NCBI GenBank assembly: GCA_002869145.1
Contig: PKTM01000011.1
Coordinates: forward strand, 324,236 to 388,235
Direction of reading: 5' to 3'
Origin: Denitrovibrio sp.
GTDB lineage: Bacteria > Chrysiogenota > Deferribacteres > Deferribacterales > Geovibrionaceae
Length of the DNA stretch: 64,000 bases
The notes below the pieces were generated by a model. It was not told the origin of the DNA, did no database searches, and saw only the letters and a program-made list of their open reading frames with translations. Shown here one piece after another: positions 27,789-36,429 of the stretch. Positions within the stretch are counted from its first letter, which is position 1; each line of letters starts with the position of its first letter. Made by a program: the position numbers and the translations under genes.

Positions 27789-28664
27789 CTACACCAAAAA
27801 TTTCCTAGCAAACCCTTTGTCCATCTTTTCTCTATCAACCAGAGTGAGATAGTCGTAGCATTTGAAGGCTTTGTCTTTGGCAGGTGTTCCGCATACTGTA
27901 CCGCCTGCTTTAAGATATGAAAGTAAAAGAGGCGGAACAAGGGTTCCCGCTGCCTCTCGGAAAGGCTTAAAACGTTCTTCAGCAGTTTTTGACACAACAT
28001 CTTCAAAACGGCTGTCACGGAATTTTTTTCGGGGCCGTATGTCTGAGTGTGCACTGTCCATGCTGTCTTTCAGCCAGTGGTGGATTAGCGCTATCTGGAA
28101 AGTATCCTCTGCATGTATGGAGGAGCACCCGAACATGTATCTTGAATCAGTGGCTGCAATGTATGCTCCGAGCCCTTTCCATAGAGCGGAGATGGTAGCT
28201 CCGTTTCGGTAGTCAGGGTGAACGCAGGCTCTGCCCAGCTCTATCTTATGCCCGGGCAGTGCTTCGATACTTTTCATTTTGAACTCTTTTCCAGAGTAGA
28301 ATTTGCTGTTGAACTTAGTGCAGTTGAGCCTGTATGTTCCCACCGGCTTATTAGTTTTTTTGTCTATGATGGCAAGATGATCAAAAAGTATGTCGAACTT
28401 GTCCACATCTATCCCTGAAACACCCTCTTGTGAAACAACACCAACGTATTCGCTGTAGAAAACATCGTAGCGGAGTTTCAGCACATCCATCAGCTCGCAG
28501 CCGTTACGGACGGTCTTTATGATGAATCTGCTGTTCTCTGTTTGTATATGTATATGTGGGCGGTAGGTTCTAATCCGGAATCGGAAGGCTTTGGATATGC
28601 TGCTGAAGGCTCTTGCCGCTCTTTTGACTTTATTCGGGACGATTGGTTTATTTACTGCTGTCAT
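27789..28664 (-). CDS. OlsB-like N-acyltransferase (hemolysin/GNAT-type)
   Basis: 291 residues of the acyl-ACP-dependent GNAT group that includes OlsB and LuxI relatives: 'LKLRYDVFYSEYVG', 'DKFDILFDHLAIIDK', 'VGTYRLNC' and 'IELGRACVHPDYRNG'. OlsB adds a 3-hydroxyacyl chain to ornithine to make lyso-ornithine lipid; other members act on glycine or similar amines. A good GAGGTAA site precedes the ATG at 28664. A PlsC-type gene follows immediately, as in olsBA pairs. Confidence 0.8.
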   Translation of the reverse strand: MTAVNKPIVPNKVKRAARAFSSISKAFRFRIRTYRPHIHIQTENSRFIIKTVRNGCELMDVLKLRYDVFYSEYVGVVSQEGVSGIDVDKFDILFDHLAIIDKKTNKPVGTYRLNCTKFNSKFYSGKEFKMKSIEALPGHKIELGRACVHPDYRNGATISALWKGLGAYIAATDSRYMFGCSSIHAEDTFQIALIHHWLKDSMDSAHSDIRPRKKFRDSRFEDVVSKTAEERFKPFREAAGTLVPPLLLSYLKAGGTVCGTPAKDKAFKCYDYLTLVDREKMDKGFARKFLV

Positions 28665-28682
28665 AGTTACCTCATAAAAAAA

Positions 28683-28759
28683 GCATCCTTTCTAAATATA
28701 GTGAGTTTATGTCAGAAGCGGATGTTGGAATTGTTAAATAAATATTAGAAAGATGATGC
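28683..28759. repeat. Imperfect inverted repeat upstream of divergent genes
   Basis: The arm starting GCATCCTTTCTAAATAT (28683-28699) is mirrored at 28742-28759 with a three-base offset and one extra A, across about 42 bases. It lies in the 195-bp region between the OlsB-like gene and the PHP-GT gene, which are divergent. It could be an operator or an mRNA leader hairpin. Confidence 0.4.
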
Positions 28760-28859
28760 CTAATGCGTTTATATGACAATAGTTTGACAGTTGTAAGAAG
28801 TAATCATGACAGGAGAAGCATATAGATAATAGGAATAACATCCATAGCGAGGTAAGAAG

Positions 28860-31241
28860 ATGGCTCAAGCGGATCTGCACTGCCACTCAAAATTTTCAAA
28901 ACACCCTTCGGAATGGTTTCTACAGAGGATAGGCGCAGCCGAATCCTATACGGAGCCGGACTTCATTTACAAAACTGCAAAAAGCAGAGGAATGGACTTT
29001 GTAACGGTAACCGATCACAACAGCATGGACGCATCATTGTATCTGACACAGAAATATCCGGAAGATACTTTTACCGGAACAGAGTTCACTGTCTATTTCC
29101 CGGAGGACGGATGCAAGACCCATATTCTCTGCTACGGGCACACCCTTGAGCAGTTTGAAGAGATACAGAAGCTACGCAGGAATATATATGATTTCCGTGA
29201 TTATATTAAAGAGCAGGGGATTGCCCACTCTGTGGCTCACGCTACATTTAGTGTGAACGGCAGACTGAGGCTGCACCATCTTGAAAAATTGATACTGCTT
29301 TTTGACGTTTTCGAAGGCATAAACGGAGGCCGGGGCAAGCTGCACAACACAACATGGGTGAGGACTCTCGAAAATCTGACACCCCTTACACTGGAGAATC
29401 TCTACTCCAGATACAGGATAGAGCCTTTCAGCGACAATCCTTGGATAAAAGGATTTACTGCTGGCTCCGATGATCATGCCGGACTTTTCCTCGGGAAAAC
29501 CTATACCTTTGCCGAAGCTGGTACGCCAGATGAATATCTGGAGATGATAAAGAATAAGGAGTGCTGGCACGCCGGACGATATTCCGATTTTCACTCAATG
29601 GCATTTACAGTGTACAAAATTGCTTATGATTTTTCCCAAACAAAGACATCAATGCATTTTGCAGGCGGACTTTTCAGTAAAATAACAAAGTACATTTTTG
29701 AACAGGAAAAACCCGGACTGATAGAACGCATCAAGATGCGTGGGTTTAAGATAAAAAGCAGCGGAAACCGTATAAATGCTCTGATATGTGAGCTGGTTGA
29801 CGAGATGGGCAATGAATCTTTTGACAACATTGAGCGCAAGCTGAATCTGGTCTATCACAAATCATCTGAGATCGCAGACGAATATTTCCGGATGATGGCT
29901 GAAAATCTTACAAAAGATATTGATCAGATAGGGATGGATGACCTTTATAGAAGTGTCACAACGGCACTGCCTGCGATGTTTGTTTCTATCCCTTTTTTCA
30001 GCTCTTTTAATCAGATATATAAAGACAGAGAACTTCTGGGTGAGCTGAATGATAAATACAACTACAGAGATACTCCCAGAAGAAAAAGGATACTCTGGTT
30101 CACAGACACTATAAACGATTTGAACGGAGTATCCGTAACACTGCGCACCATAGGAACACTGGCGCAGGAGAAAGGCTACGAACTTAAGATCGTGTCATCG
30201 CTGCTCCCCGAAGAGCTTGACGAAAGGCTCCCGTCTAACCTTATTAACCTGAAGCCTGTCACGGCTTTTAAGCTTCCTTACTACGAAAAGCTGAATATAA
30301 AGATTCCTTCTGTCATATCCGCCCTGGAGGATATTTACGACTTTGAACCGGATGAGGTTTTCATCTCAACCCCTGGCCCTGTAGGTCTGGTGGGGCTTCT
30401 TGCGAGCAGGCTTTTGTCTGTAAAGAGCACAGGAATCTACCATACGGATTTTACAGGCGAGGTGCACGAGATTGCAGGAAACGAATCACTGACCAATCTT
30501 GTGGAGTGGTATACTAGATGGTTTTTTGATTCTGTAACAGAGCTGAAAACCACATCTGAACAGTATCTGGATTATCTTGAGCGCAGGGGCATAAGCAGTA
30601 ACAAAATGAGTGTTTTCCGCAGAGGCATTGACACCAGAGTTTTCAGACCTGTGGACAAGCACAATGAAAAACCTTTTACACTCTGCTACGGCGGCCGAGT
30701 ATCTCAGGATAAAAATTTTGATTTCCTGATGAGACTCTTTGACGAGATGGAGCGAAGATACGAGCTGAAGCTGATAATCGCAGGCTGCGGACCTTACAGC
30801 GAAACCGTGGAGAGATGGGCGATAAACCGCAGTAATATTGAGATAAAAGGTGAGCTGGACCACTGCAGAATGCCGGATGTATATGGAGAGGCAGATCTTT
30901 TTATCTTTCCGAGTAACACTGACACATTCGGCATGGTTGTGCTGGAATCACAGGCATGCGGGCTTCCTGCAATAGTTTCAAACATGGGCGGACCGAAAGA
31001 GATAATTCTTAACGGCCAATCAGGCATGGTGGCGAAAGCTGATGACTTTCAGGACTGGACAGCAAAAACTGAGTATATGGTAAAGCTTTATATGAAAGAT
31101 TATTATGCTTTTAAACAGTACGGAATAAAAGCAAGAGAGCATGTCATCGAAAATTATAACTGGGATATTGTACTAGAAGATCTTTTTACTGAAAAAAGCG
31201 GTATGAAGAGATTAGAGATAAGCCGTAAGATGGCGGTGTAG
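28860..31241 (+). CDS. PHP-domain / GT4 glycosyltransferase fusion
   Basis: 793 residues. Residues ~1-260 are a PHP phosphoesterase with the metal-site pattern intact: 'DLHCHS' (His7, His9), 'TDHNSMD', 'GTEFTV', 'CYGHT', 'VAHATF', 'FEGING' and 'GSDDHAG'. A linker (~260-400) follows, then a GT-B family 4 transferase (~405-790) similar to MgtA-type mannosyltransferases: 'GIYHTDF', 'RRGIDTRVFRP', 'GGRVSQDKNFDFL' and 'SNTDTFGMVVLESQACG'. One protein may therefore remove a phosphate and add a sugar to the same envelope lipid (inference). The next gene starts two bases after its stop codon. Confidence 0.88.
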   Translation: MAQADLHCHSKFSKHPSEWFLQRIGAAESYTEPDFIYKTAKSRGMDFVTVTDHNSMDASLYLTQKYPEDTFTGTEFTVYFPEDGCKTHILCYGHTLEQFEEIQKLRRNIYDFRDYIKEQGIAHSVAHATFSVNGRLRLHHLEKLILLFDVFEGINGGRGKLHNTTWVRTLENLTPLTLENLYSRYRIEPFSDNPWIKGFTAGSDDHAGLFLGKTYTFAEAGTPDEYLEMIKNKECWHAGRYSDFHSMAFTVYKIAYDFSQTKTSMHFAGGLFSKITKYIFEQEKPGLIERIKMRGFKIKSSGNRINALICELVDEMGNESFDNIERKLNLVYHKSSEIADEYFRMMAENLTKDIDQIGMDDLYRSVTTALPAMFVSIPFFSSFNQIYKDRELLGELNDKYNYRDTPRRKRILWFTDTINDLNGVSVTLRTIGTLAQEKGYELKIVSSLLPEELDERLPSNLINLKPVTAFKLPYYEKLNIKIPSVISALEDIYDFEPDEVFISTPGPVGLVGLLASRLLSVKSTGIYHTDFTGEVHEIAGNESLTNLVEWYTRWFFDSVTELKTTSEQYLDYLERRGISSNKMSVFRRGIDTRVFRPVDKHNEKPFTLCYGGRVSQDKNFDFLMRLFDEMERRYELKLIIAGCGPYSETVERWAINRSNIEIKGELDHCRMPDVYGEADLFIFPSNTDTFGMVVLESQACGLPAIVSNMGGPKEIILNGQSGMVAKADDFQDWTAKTEYMVKLYMKDYYAFKQYGIKAREHVIENYNWDIVLEDLFTEKSGMKRLEISRKMAV

Positions 31242-31242
31242 T

Positions 31243-32544
31243 ATGAGTTTTTCTTTTGCTAAGCAGCTGCTAAGTACGGTTCCATCTCTAATGAAAGGGC
31301 GGACACCCGGTCAGCTTATAATACAGACCACAGACCACTGCAATGCCACATGCCCTCAGTGCGGTATGCGCAAACAGGAGAAATTCGACCGAAGCAGGCT
31401 GGATACAGACGCTATGAAACGGATTATCGATCGAGCAGTAAAAAACAAAGTTAAAGCACTCTCTTTTACAGGCGGCGAGCCGTTTATATTTAAAAAAGAC
31501 CTTCTCGGATGCATTAATTATGGCAGGAAGAGGGGTATCCCATACATCAGGACAGGCACAAACGGCTTCATGTTCAGGGATTCCCACAAGCCGGGTTATG
31601 TGGAAAAGATGAGGAAGTTCGCAAAAGAGCTGAAGGCGAGCGGTCTTTATACTTTCTGGATAAGCATCGACACATGGGATATCATAGAGCACGAAAAAAA
31701 CAGAGGGCTGGATGGTGTTATAGACGGAATCAGGACAGCGCTTCTGGTTTTCAGGGAAGAGGGCATCTTTCCATCGGCAAATCTGGGGATAAACCGCACA
31801 ATAGTGAAGAAAAATCTAAGTATTTGCTCCGAAAGCACACAGGCACAAAGACGTGAGTTTTATGAAGCTTATGTTGAAGGTTTTAGAAAATTTTATGAAT
31901 TTACCAGTGGACTAGGCTTCACTATATCGAACGCCTGCTACCCTATGAGTATGCAGAACGATGCAGTCTATAAAGCTGAATCGGCTGATGACATAGTAAG
32001 TTATAATAACGTGGAAAAATATTATCTTTTCAAGGCAATGTATGACGTTATCCCCGAATACAGAGGTTGCCTGCGGATATTCACACCCAGAAGCTCCCTG
32101 CTTATGCTTACTCGTCATTACGCAGGCTTAAAGGACACAGGTTTTGCCTGTTACGGCGGGATAGATTATTTTTTTGTGGAATCATCCACCGGCCACGCTT
32201 ACCCCTGCGGGTTCCGTGCTGCGAATGATCACGGACCTTACGAAAAGCTTGATATCAAAAAGATAAAGGCGAAACCTGAGTGCAGACTTTGCGACTGGGA
32301 GTGTTTCCGTGACCCTTCAAACCAGACAGGACCCCTTTCTGAATTTTTCCGAAGTCCTTTTAAGGTTATGAAAATATTTCTTTCTGACAGACAATTTGCT
32401 TTGGAGTGGTGGAAGGATCTCTTTTACTATTTCGCCTGCGGAATGTTCAACTTTAAAAGTGAACCGGAATACGGGAGAATGAGTTGGTTTCAGACCAAAA
32501 AGAGGCAGAAAACGTTCGAGACATCGAAAAAAGTGATAGCCTGA
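31243..32544 (+). CDS. Radical SAM protein with C-terminal Cys-rich (SPASM-like) region
   Basis: 433 residues. The [4Fe-4S] motif CX3CX2C is at Cys33/37/40 ('HCNATCPQC'), followed by 'SFTGGEPFIFKKDL'. Further cysteines toward the C-terminus ('FACYGG', 'AYPCGF', 'CRLCDWECF') resemble a SPASM/twitch auxiliary-cluster domain. Substrate unknown. Its start lies just after the PHP-GT stop, so the two probably act in one pathway, perhaps modification of a glycolipid. Confidence 0.85.
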   Translation: MSFSFAKQLLSTVPSLMKGRTPGQLIIQTTDHCNATCPQCGMRKQEKFDRSRLDTDAMKRIIDRAVKNKVKALSFTGGEPFIFKKDLLGCINYGRKRGIPYIRTGTNGFMFRDSHKPGYVEKMRKFAKELKASGLYTFWISIDTWDIIEHEKNRGLDGVIDGIRTALLVFREEGIFPSANLGINRTIVKKNLSICSESTQAQRREFYEAYVEGFRKFYEFTSGLGFTISNACYPMSMQNDAVYKAESADDIVSYNNVEKYYLFKAMYDVIPEYRGCLRIFTPRSSLLMLTRHYAGLKDTGFACYGGIDYFFVESSTGHAYPCGFRAANDHGPYEKLDIKKIKAKPECRLCDWECFRDPSNQTGPLSEFFRSPFKVMKIFLSDRQFALEWWKDLFYYFACGMFNFKSEPEYGRMSWFQTKKRQKTFETSKKVIA

Positions 32545-32620
32545 TACTTTAGAAATTATCTGTTGTGCTGTTTATGGAAAAGTAATAGACTTTTATCATA
32601 CATTTACAGCGGGTGACAGG

Positions 32621-33388
32621 TTGATTAATACAGAGAAAATAGTCGAAGTTCAAAATCTGAATTTTTCATACGGACAGGTTAATGTCCTATCTGATGTAAA
32701 TATGTCTATACACCTTGGAGAGTTTTTAGCCGTAATAGGTCCAAATGGCGGCGGCAAAAGCACTCTTGTGAAAATACTTCTCGGTATACTGAAGCCAGAC
32801 AGCGGGAAAGTTAGGGTTTTCGGTAAAAAACCGGGCACATCGAAATCTGTCGGGTATGTACCGCAGGATTTCTCTGCCGGGCGGGGTTTCCCTGTGACAG
32901 TGCGTGAGGTGGCTATGATGGGTCGTGCTCTCGCCGGAAAGGGTACAACAAAGGCTGAGGACAAAGATGTGGTTGATAAAATCCTGAACGATCTGACACT
33001 TATAGATTCGTCGGAAAAACGGATGGACGACCTGTCCGGCGGTCAGCGTCAGCGTGCACTGATGGCTAGGGCTTTGGCTGTGGAGCCGGAGATACTCATT
33101 CTGGACGAACCTGCATCAAATCTGGATATGATAGGCCAGACGAGGATATTTGACTTGCTGGCGCAGCTGAACAAAAACATGACAGTTGTGGTGGTAAGCC
33201 ACGACTTAACTATAATTCCGAAATACGCAACTTCTGTGGCCTGCGTGAGCGGGAATGTGCATAAACATGACGAAGCTGAGGTTACAGAAGATATGATACA
33301 CCAGTCATACGGCGGTGTGGAGGGATGCCCTGTGGAGCTGGTAGCTCACGGACACCCGCACAGAGTGCTGAAGGAGCACGATCACTAA
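32621..33388 (+). CDS. ABC transporter ATPase, zinc/manganese type (ZnuC-like)
   Basis: 255 residues. Walker A 'GPNGGGKST', Q-loop 'YVPQDFSAG', signature 'LSGGQRQR', Walker B 'ILILDEPAS' and switch His 'VVSHDL' are all present. The start is a TTG at 32621 with GGGTGA upstream; no earlier ATG fits. The C-terminus is His-rich ('HGHPHRVLKEHDH'), in keeping with a metal transporter. It overlaps the permease gene. Confidence 0.88.
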   Translation: MINTEKIVEVQNLNFSYGQVNVLSDVNMSIHLGEFLAVIGPNGGGKSTLVKILLGILKPDSGKVRVFGKKPGTSKSVGYVPQDFSAGRGFPVTVREVAMMGRALAGKGTTKAEDKDVVDKILNDLTLIDSSEKRMDDLSGGQRQRALMARALAVEPEILILDEPASNLDMIGQTRIFDLLAQLNKNMTVVVVSHDLTIIPKYATSVACVSGNVHKHDEAEVTEDMIHQSYGGVEGCPVELVAHGHPHRVLKEHDH

Positions 33389-34197
33389 TGATGGAGTTGC
33401 TCTCATTCGGGTTTATGCAGAACGCCATAATGGCGAGCATTCTTGCATCTGTAGCATGCGGGATAATAGGCTCGCTGGTGGTGGTTAACAGGATAGTTTT
33501 TATCTCCGGTGGTATAGCCCACACTGCATACGGCGGCATTGGTCTTGCGTTTTTTCTGGGTATATCTCCACTTTTGGGAGCCGGTGTTTTTGCCGTGACC
33601 GCAGCGGTTATAATGGCACTGATAACCAAAGACAATAAGTATCGAGCAGATACCGTGATAGGTGCTATGTGGGCATTCGGAATGGCAATAGGCATCATTC
33701 TGCTGGATCTGACCCCAGGGTATAATGTTGATTTGATGAGTTATCTTTTCGGCAGCATACTTGCAGTGCCGAAGTCTGATCTGGTTTATATGTTCATACT
33801 GGACGGGATGATCATCGCATACATTCTCACATGGTACAGACAGATACACGCAGTTAGTTTCGACAGCGAGTTTGCTTCCAGCATGGGCGTCAGGTCTGAT
33901 CTGATATATATGTCCATGCTTGTAATGTCTGCGCTGGCTGTTGTTCTTCTCATAAGGGTTGTAGGGCTGATACTTATCATCTCTATGCTGACCATACCTC
34001 CGTATATGGCCGAGCGAAGATCAAACTCTCTGAAGGGGATGATGATATACGCCACACTGTTTTCGCTGGTATTTTCATTGGTGGGTCTTGTAATGTCTTA
34101 TTTTTTCAATCTAACATCAGGTGCCAGTATCATATTTGTCTCTGCTATATGCTTTTTTCTTAGTCTCATTTATGATCGTGTAAGAACATCAAAATAA
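33388..34197 (+). CDS. ABC transporter permease, metal type (ZnuB-like)
   Basis: 269 residues with about eight membrane helices of the ABC-3 family ('GFMQNAIMASILASVACGII', 'FISGGIAHTAYGGIGLAFFL'). The ATG at 33388 overlaps the ATPase stop (TAATG); the in-frame upstream extension inside the ATPase gene is a shadow. No solute-binding protein (ZnuA type) is encoded next door, so that part must be elsewhere. Confidence 0.88.
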   Translation: MMELLSFGFMQNAIMASILASVACGIIGSLVVVNRIVFISGGIAHTAYGGIGLAFFLGISPLLGAGVFAVTAAVIMALITKDNKYRADTVIGAMWAFGMAIGIILLDLTPGYNVDLMSYLFGSILAVPKSDLVYMFILDGMIIAYILTWYRQIHAVSFDSEFASSMGVRSDLIYMSMLVMSALAVVLLIRVVGLILIISMLTIPPYMAERRSNSLKGMMIYATLFSLVFSLVGLVMSYFFNLTSGASIIFVSAICFFLSLIYDRVRTSK

Positions 34198-34258
34198 ATT
34201 CGCATGATAAGAAACCCTTGTTGATTTTTAGGTATTAATTTATTACTCTGTAAGGTCT

Positions 34259-35023
34259 ATGGGAAAAATAATCGCAATAGCGAACCAAAAAGGTGGTGTC
34301 GGCAAGACCACTACCGCGATAAATCTGAGTTCTGCCCTGGGCTTTGCAGGTGCCAAGGTCCTGGTTGTTGATATGGATCCTCAGGGAAATGCCACAAGCG
34401 GACTCGGCGTTACCCTTGCGGATAACGACGTGTCTATATATGAAGTGCTTATCGGGCGCGCGGATGCTAAAAGCACTATTCGTCCCACTAATGTGGAAAA
34501 CCTTGACATTATACCCGGAAACATAAACCTTTCCGCTGCCGAAGTTGAGCTGGTAACAGAGATGTCCAGGGAAACAAAACTGAAAAAAGTGTTGCGAGGG
34601 GTTTGTGATGAGTATAACTTTGTCATGATAGACTGCCCCCCGTCCCTTGGGCTGCTCACTGTGAATTCGCTGACTGCGGCAGATTCTGTTCTGATACCTC
34701 TTCAGTGTGAATATTACGCTATGGAGGGTCTTGGTCAGCTGCTGAACACTATCAGCCTTATTAAGGACAGCCTCAACGTTGACCTTCAGCTGGAAGGTAT
34801 TCTTCTCACTATGTTCGATCCGAGGAATAACCTTTCAAAAGAAGTTCAAAAACAGGTTGAGGAATATCTGGCAGAGAGCATTTTTGATACGGTGATTCCA
34901 AGAAACGTTAGACTCTCCGAGGCGCCCAGCTTTGGACAGTCCATAATAGAGTATGATATAAAATCGAAGGGTGCTGCGAGCTATATAGAGCTTGCCAAAG
35001 AGATGCTTGCGAGGCTTCCATGA
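34259..35023 (+). CDS. parA: Chromosome-partitioning ATPase ParA/Soj
   Basis: 254 residues with the deviant Walker A 'NQKGGVGKTTTAINL' (~9-23), 'DMDPQGNATSGLG' and 'DCPPSLGLLT'. It segregates chromosome origins with ParB. It overlaps parB by four bases. No parS site (TGTTTCACGTGAAACA) was seen in the window, and the usual gidA/rsmG neighbours are absent. Confidence 0.95.
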   Translation: MGKIIAIANQKGGVGKTTTAINLSSALGFAGAKVLVVDMDPQGNATSGLGVTLADNDVSIYEVLIGRADAKSTIRPTNVENLDIIPGNINLSAAEVELVTEMSRETKLKKVLRGVCDEYNFVMIDCPPSLGLLTVNSLTAADSVLIPLQCEYYAMEGLGQLLNTISLIKDSLNVDLQLEGILLTMFDPRNNLSKEVQKQVEEYLAESIFDTVIPRNVRLSEAPSFGQSIIEYDIKSKGAASYIELAKEMLARLP

Positions 35024-35862
35024 AAAAAAATTCACTTGGTAAAGGGCTCGAATCCCTTATCCCTAAAGCGGAAAAGACCAGAACAATAGTTAATGAGATA
35101 GATATCGCAGATATTAAAGCGAACCCAGACCAGCCCAGAAAGGTCTTTGATGAAGAAGCTCTGGCTGAACTGACCGATTCCATACGGAAAAATGGTGTGA
35201 TACAGCCTCTTGTGCTTGCCCACGGCGAGGAAGAGGGGACATACGTTATCATAGCCGGTGAAAGACGCTGGCGTGCCTCCGGGCTTGCGGGACTGCGAAG
35301 GGTTCCTGCTGTTGTCAGAGAGCTGACCAAAGATACCGAGAAACTGGAGCTTGCTCTCATTGAAAACATTCAGAGGGAAGATCTGGGGCCTTTGGAACTG
35401 GCCAGAGCATATAAGAACCTGATGGAAACCCACAGTTACCGTCAGGAGGATGTTGCAGAAGTTGTAGGTAAAAGCAGACCGGCCATTGCAAACAGTTTAA
35501 GGTTGCTCAGTCTGCCGAAAAGGATCATAAAAGCTCTGGAAGAGGGGCGCATTACTGAAGGGCACGCAAGAGTGCTTATTGGGCTGGATGAAAAGAAGGC
35601 TGTTGAAATTCTCATAAAAATAATAGACAATAATCTCTCTGTTCGTGACGTGGAGAAGCTTGTTTCCAAAAAGGAGCGAGCTGAGATCATTCAGGAAAAT
35701 GAGGATGACGATATTTTTGTGATGAGCCTGAAAGCCGAAATGGAAGAATTTTTCCGTACAAAAATAGAGATAAAGCATGCAAAAAAAGGCGGCACAATTC
35801 AAATAAAATACTCCAGTGAAGACGATCTGGACAGGATTATAAAAACTATCAGAGGGGAATAA
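35020..35862 (+). CDS. parB: Chromosome-partitioning protein ParB/Spo0J
   Basis: 280 residues: short N-terminal ParA-contact stretch ('LGKGLESLIP'), ParB/Srx CTPase domain ('NPDQPRKVFDEEAL', 'GERRWRAS', 'ENIQREDLGPLELA'), helix-turn-helix ('EDVAEVVGKSRPAIANSLRL') and C-terminal dimerisation part ending 'SEDDLDRIIKTIRGE'. The last 53 bases of the gene are repeated at 35999-36051 just before the bactofilin start; the gene itself is intact and ends in TAA rather than the TAG of the second copy. Confidence 0.95.
   Translation: MKKNSLGKGLESLIPKAEKTRTIVNEIDIADIKANPDQPRKVFDEEALAELTDSIRKNGVIQPLVLAHGEEEGTYVIIAGERRWRASGLAGLRRVPAVVRELTKDTEKLELALIENIQREDLGPLELARAYKNLMETHSYRQEDVAEVVGKSRPAIANSLRLLSLPKRIIKALEEGRITEGHARVLIGLDEKKAVEILIKIIDNNLSVRDVEKLVSKKERAEIIQENEDDDIFVMSLKAEMEEFFRTKIEIKHAKKGGTIQIKYSSEDDLDRIIKTIRGE
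35809..35861 (+). repeat. 53-bp direct repeat, copy 1 (3' end of parB)
   Basis: The 3' end of parB is repeated 190 bases downstream (35999-36051), 51 of 53 bases identical (differences at 35835/36025 and 35856/36046). The second copy supplies the ribosome site AGAGGAGA of the bactofilin gene and its TAG abuts that ATG, so copy 2 keeps the original parB/bactofilin junction. Confidence 0.9.
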
Positions 35863-35998
35863 CCGGGAGTATTTTATAGACACAGGAAGTGTCTCACGGA
35901 GGTAGCATGGCTACCGAAGTGTAAGCGAATGTTGGCTTTGCCGGCATGAGCGTGTACTAAGAAGTGACAGGATGTCATTTCTTAGATAATTTAAAGGT
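35862..35998 (+). mobile_element. 137-bp multi-hairpin insert in the parB/bactofilin junction
   Basis: Non-coding segment between the two junction copies with four successive hairpins: AGACAC/GTGTCT (35878-35894), GGTAGC/GCTACC (35901-35915), ATGTTGGC/GCCGGCAT (35929-35947, two G.U pairs) and a 13-bp stem CTAAGAAGTGACA / TGTCATTTCTTAG (35957-35985, one G.U). The first and last share an ACAGGA-type apex. No transposase or long open frame. Best read as a REP/MITE-like structured element inserted with junction duplication; mobility is inferred. Confidence 0.55.
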
Positions 35999-36051
35999 TA
36001 CTCCAGTGAAGACGATCTGGACAGAATTATAAAAACTATCAGAGGAGAATA
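35999..36051 (+). repeat. 53-bp direct repeat, copy 2 (pre-insertion parB end)
   Basis: Second copy of the parB 3' end. In the parB frame it ends GAA-TAG at 36050-36052, directly followed by the bactofilin ATG at 36053, which reveals the ancestral, coupled gene junction. Confidence 0.9.
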
Positions 36052-36052
36052 G

Positions 36053-36427
36053 ATGAAACCGAAAGATAATAACAGCATAGATGCCTTTCTTTGCAAGAAT
36101 ACCAGCTTTAACGGTACCCTTATCTTTGATGGACTTGTCCGCATTGACGGTAATTTCGAAGGTAACATTAAAACATCAGACACTCTTGTTGTGGCAGGTA
36201 CTGGTAATGTTAAGGCGGAGATCGAAGCAGGCGATGTGAAGATTTCCGGACGTTTTGACGGGGTTATCAGTGCTAAGGACAAGGTTGAGCTATACAAACC
36301 TGCTTATGTGACCGGAACTGTAAATACTCCTATTTTCAAAGTGGAAGAGGGAGTTGTCTTCAACGGAAATTGCAACATGGGTGCAACAAACGTTAAGCAG
36401 CCTTCGCAGGAAAACAAGGAGAAGTAA
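36053..36427 (+). CDS. Bactofilin-family cytoskeletal protein
   Basis: 124 residues, mostly the DUF583/bactofilin right-handed beta-helix ('FNGTLIFDGLVRIDGNFEGNI', 'VAGTGNVKAEIEAGDVKISG', 'VTGTVNTPIFKVEEG') with short disordered ends. Bactofilins polymerise without nucleotide and help set cell shape (CcmA in Helicobacter, BacA in Caulobacter) or localise ParAB-related factors. The parAB position is seen in other bacteria too. The csd6/csd4-like pair about 11 kb away makes a shape role likely. Confidence 0.92.
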   Translation: MKPKDNNSIDAFLCKNTSFNGTLIFDGLVRIDGNFEGNIKTSDTLVVAGTGNVKAEIEAGDVKISGRFDGVISAKDKVELYKPAYVTGTVNTPIFKVEEGVVFNGNCNMGATNVKQPSQENKEK

Positions 36428-36429
36428 AA

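Noticed and set aside
34259-36051. Replication origin near parAB
   Set aside because: No DnaA-box cluster, no parS palindrome and no dnaA/gidA/rsmG neighbours were seen; a lone TTATCCAC near 39370 lies inside a coding region.
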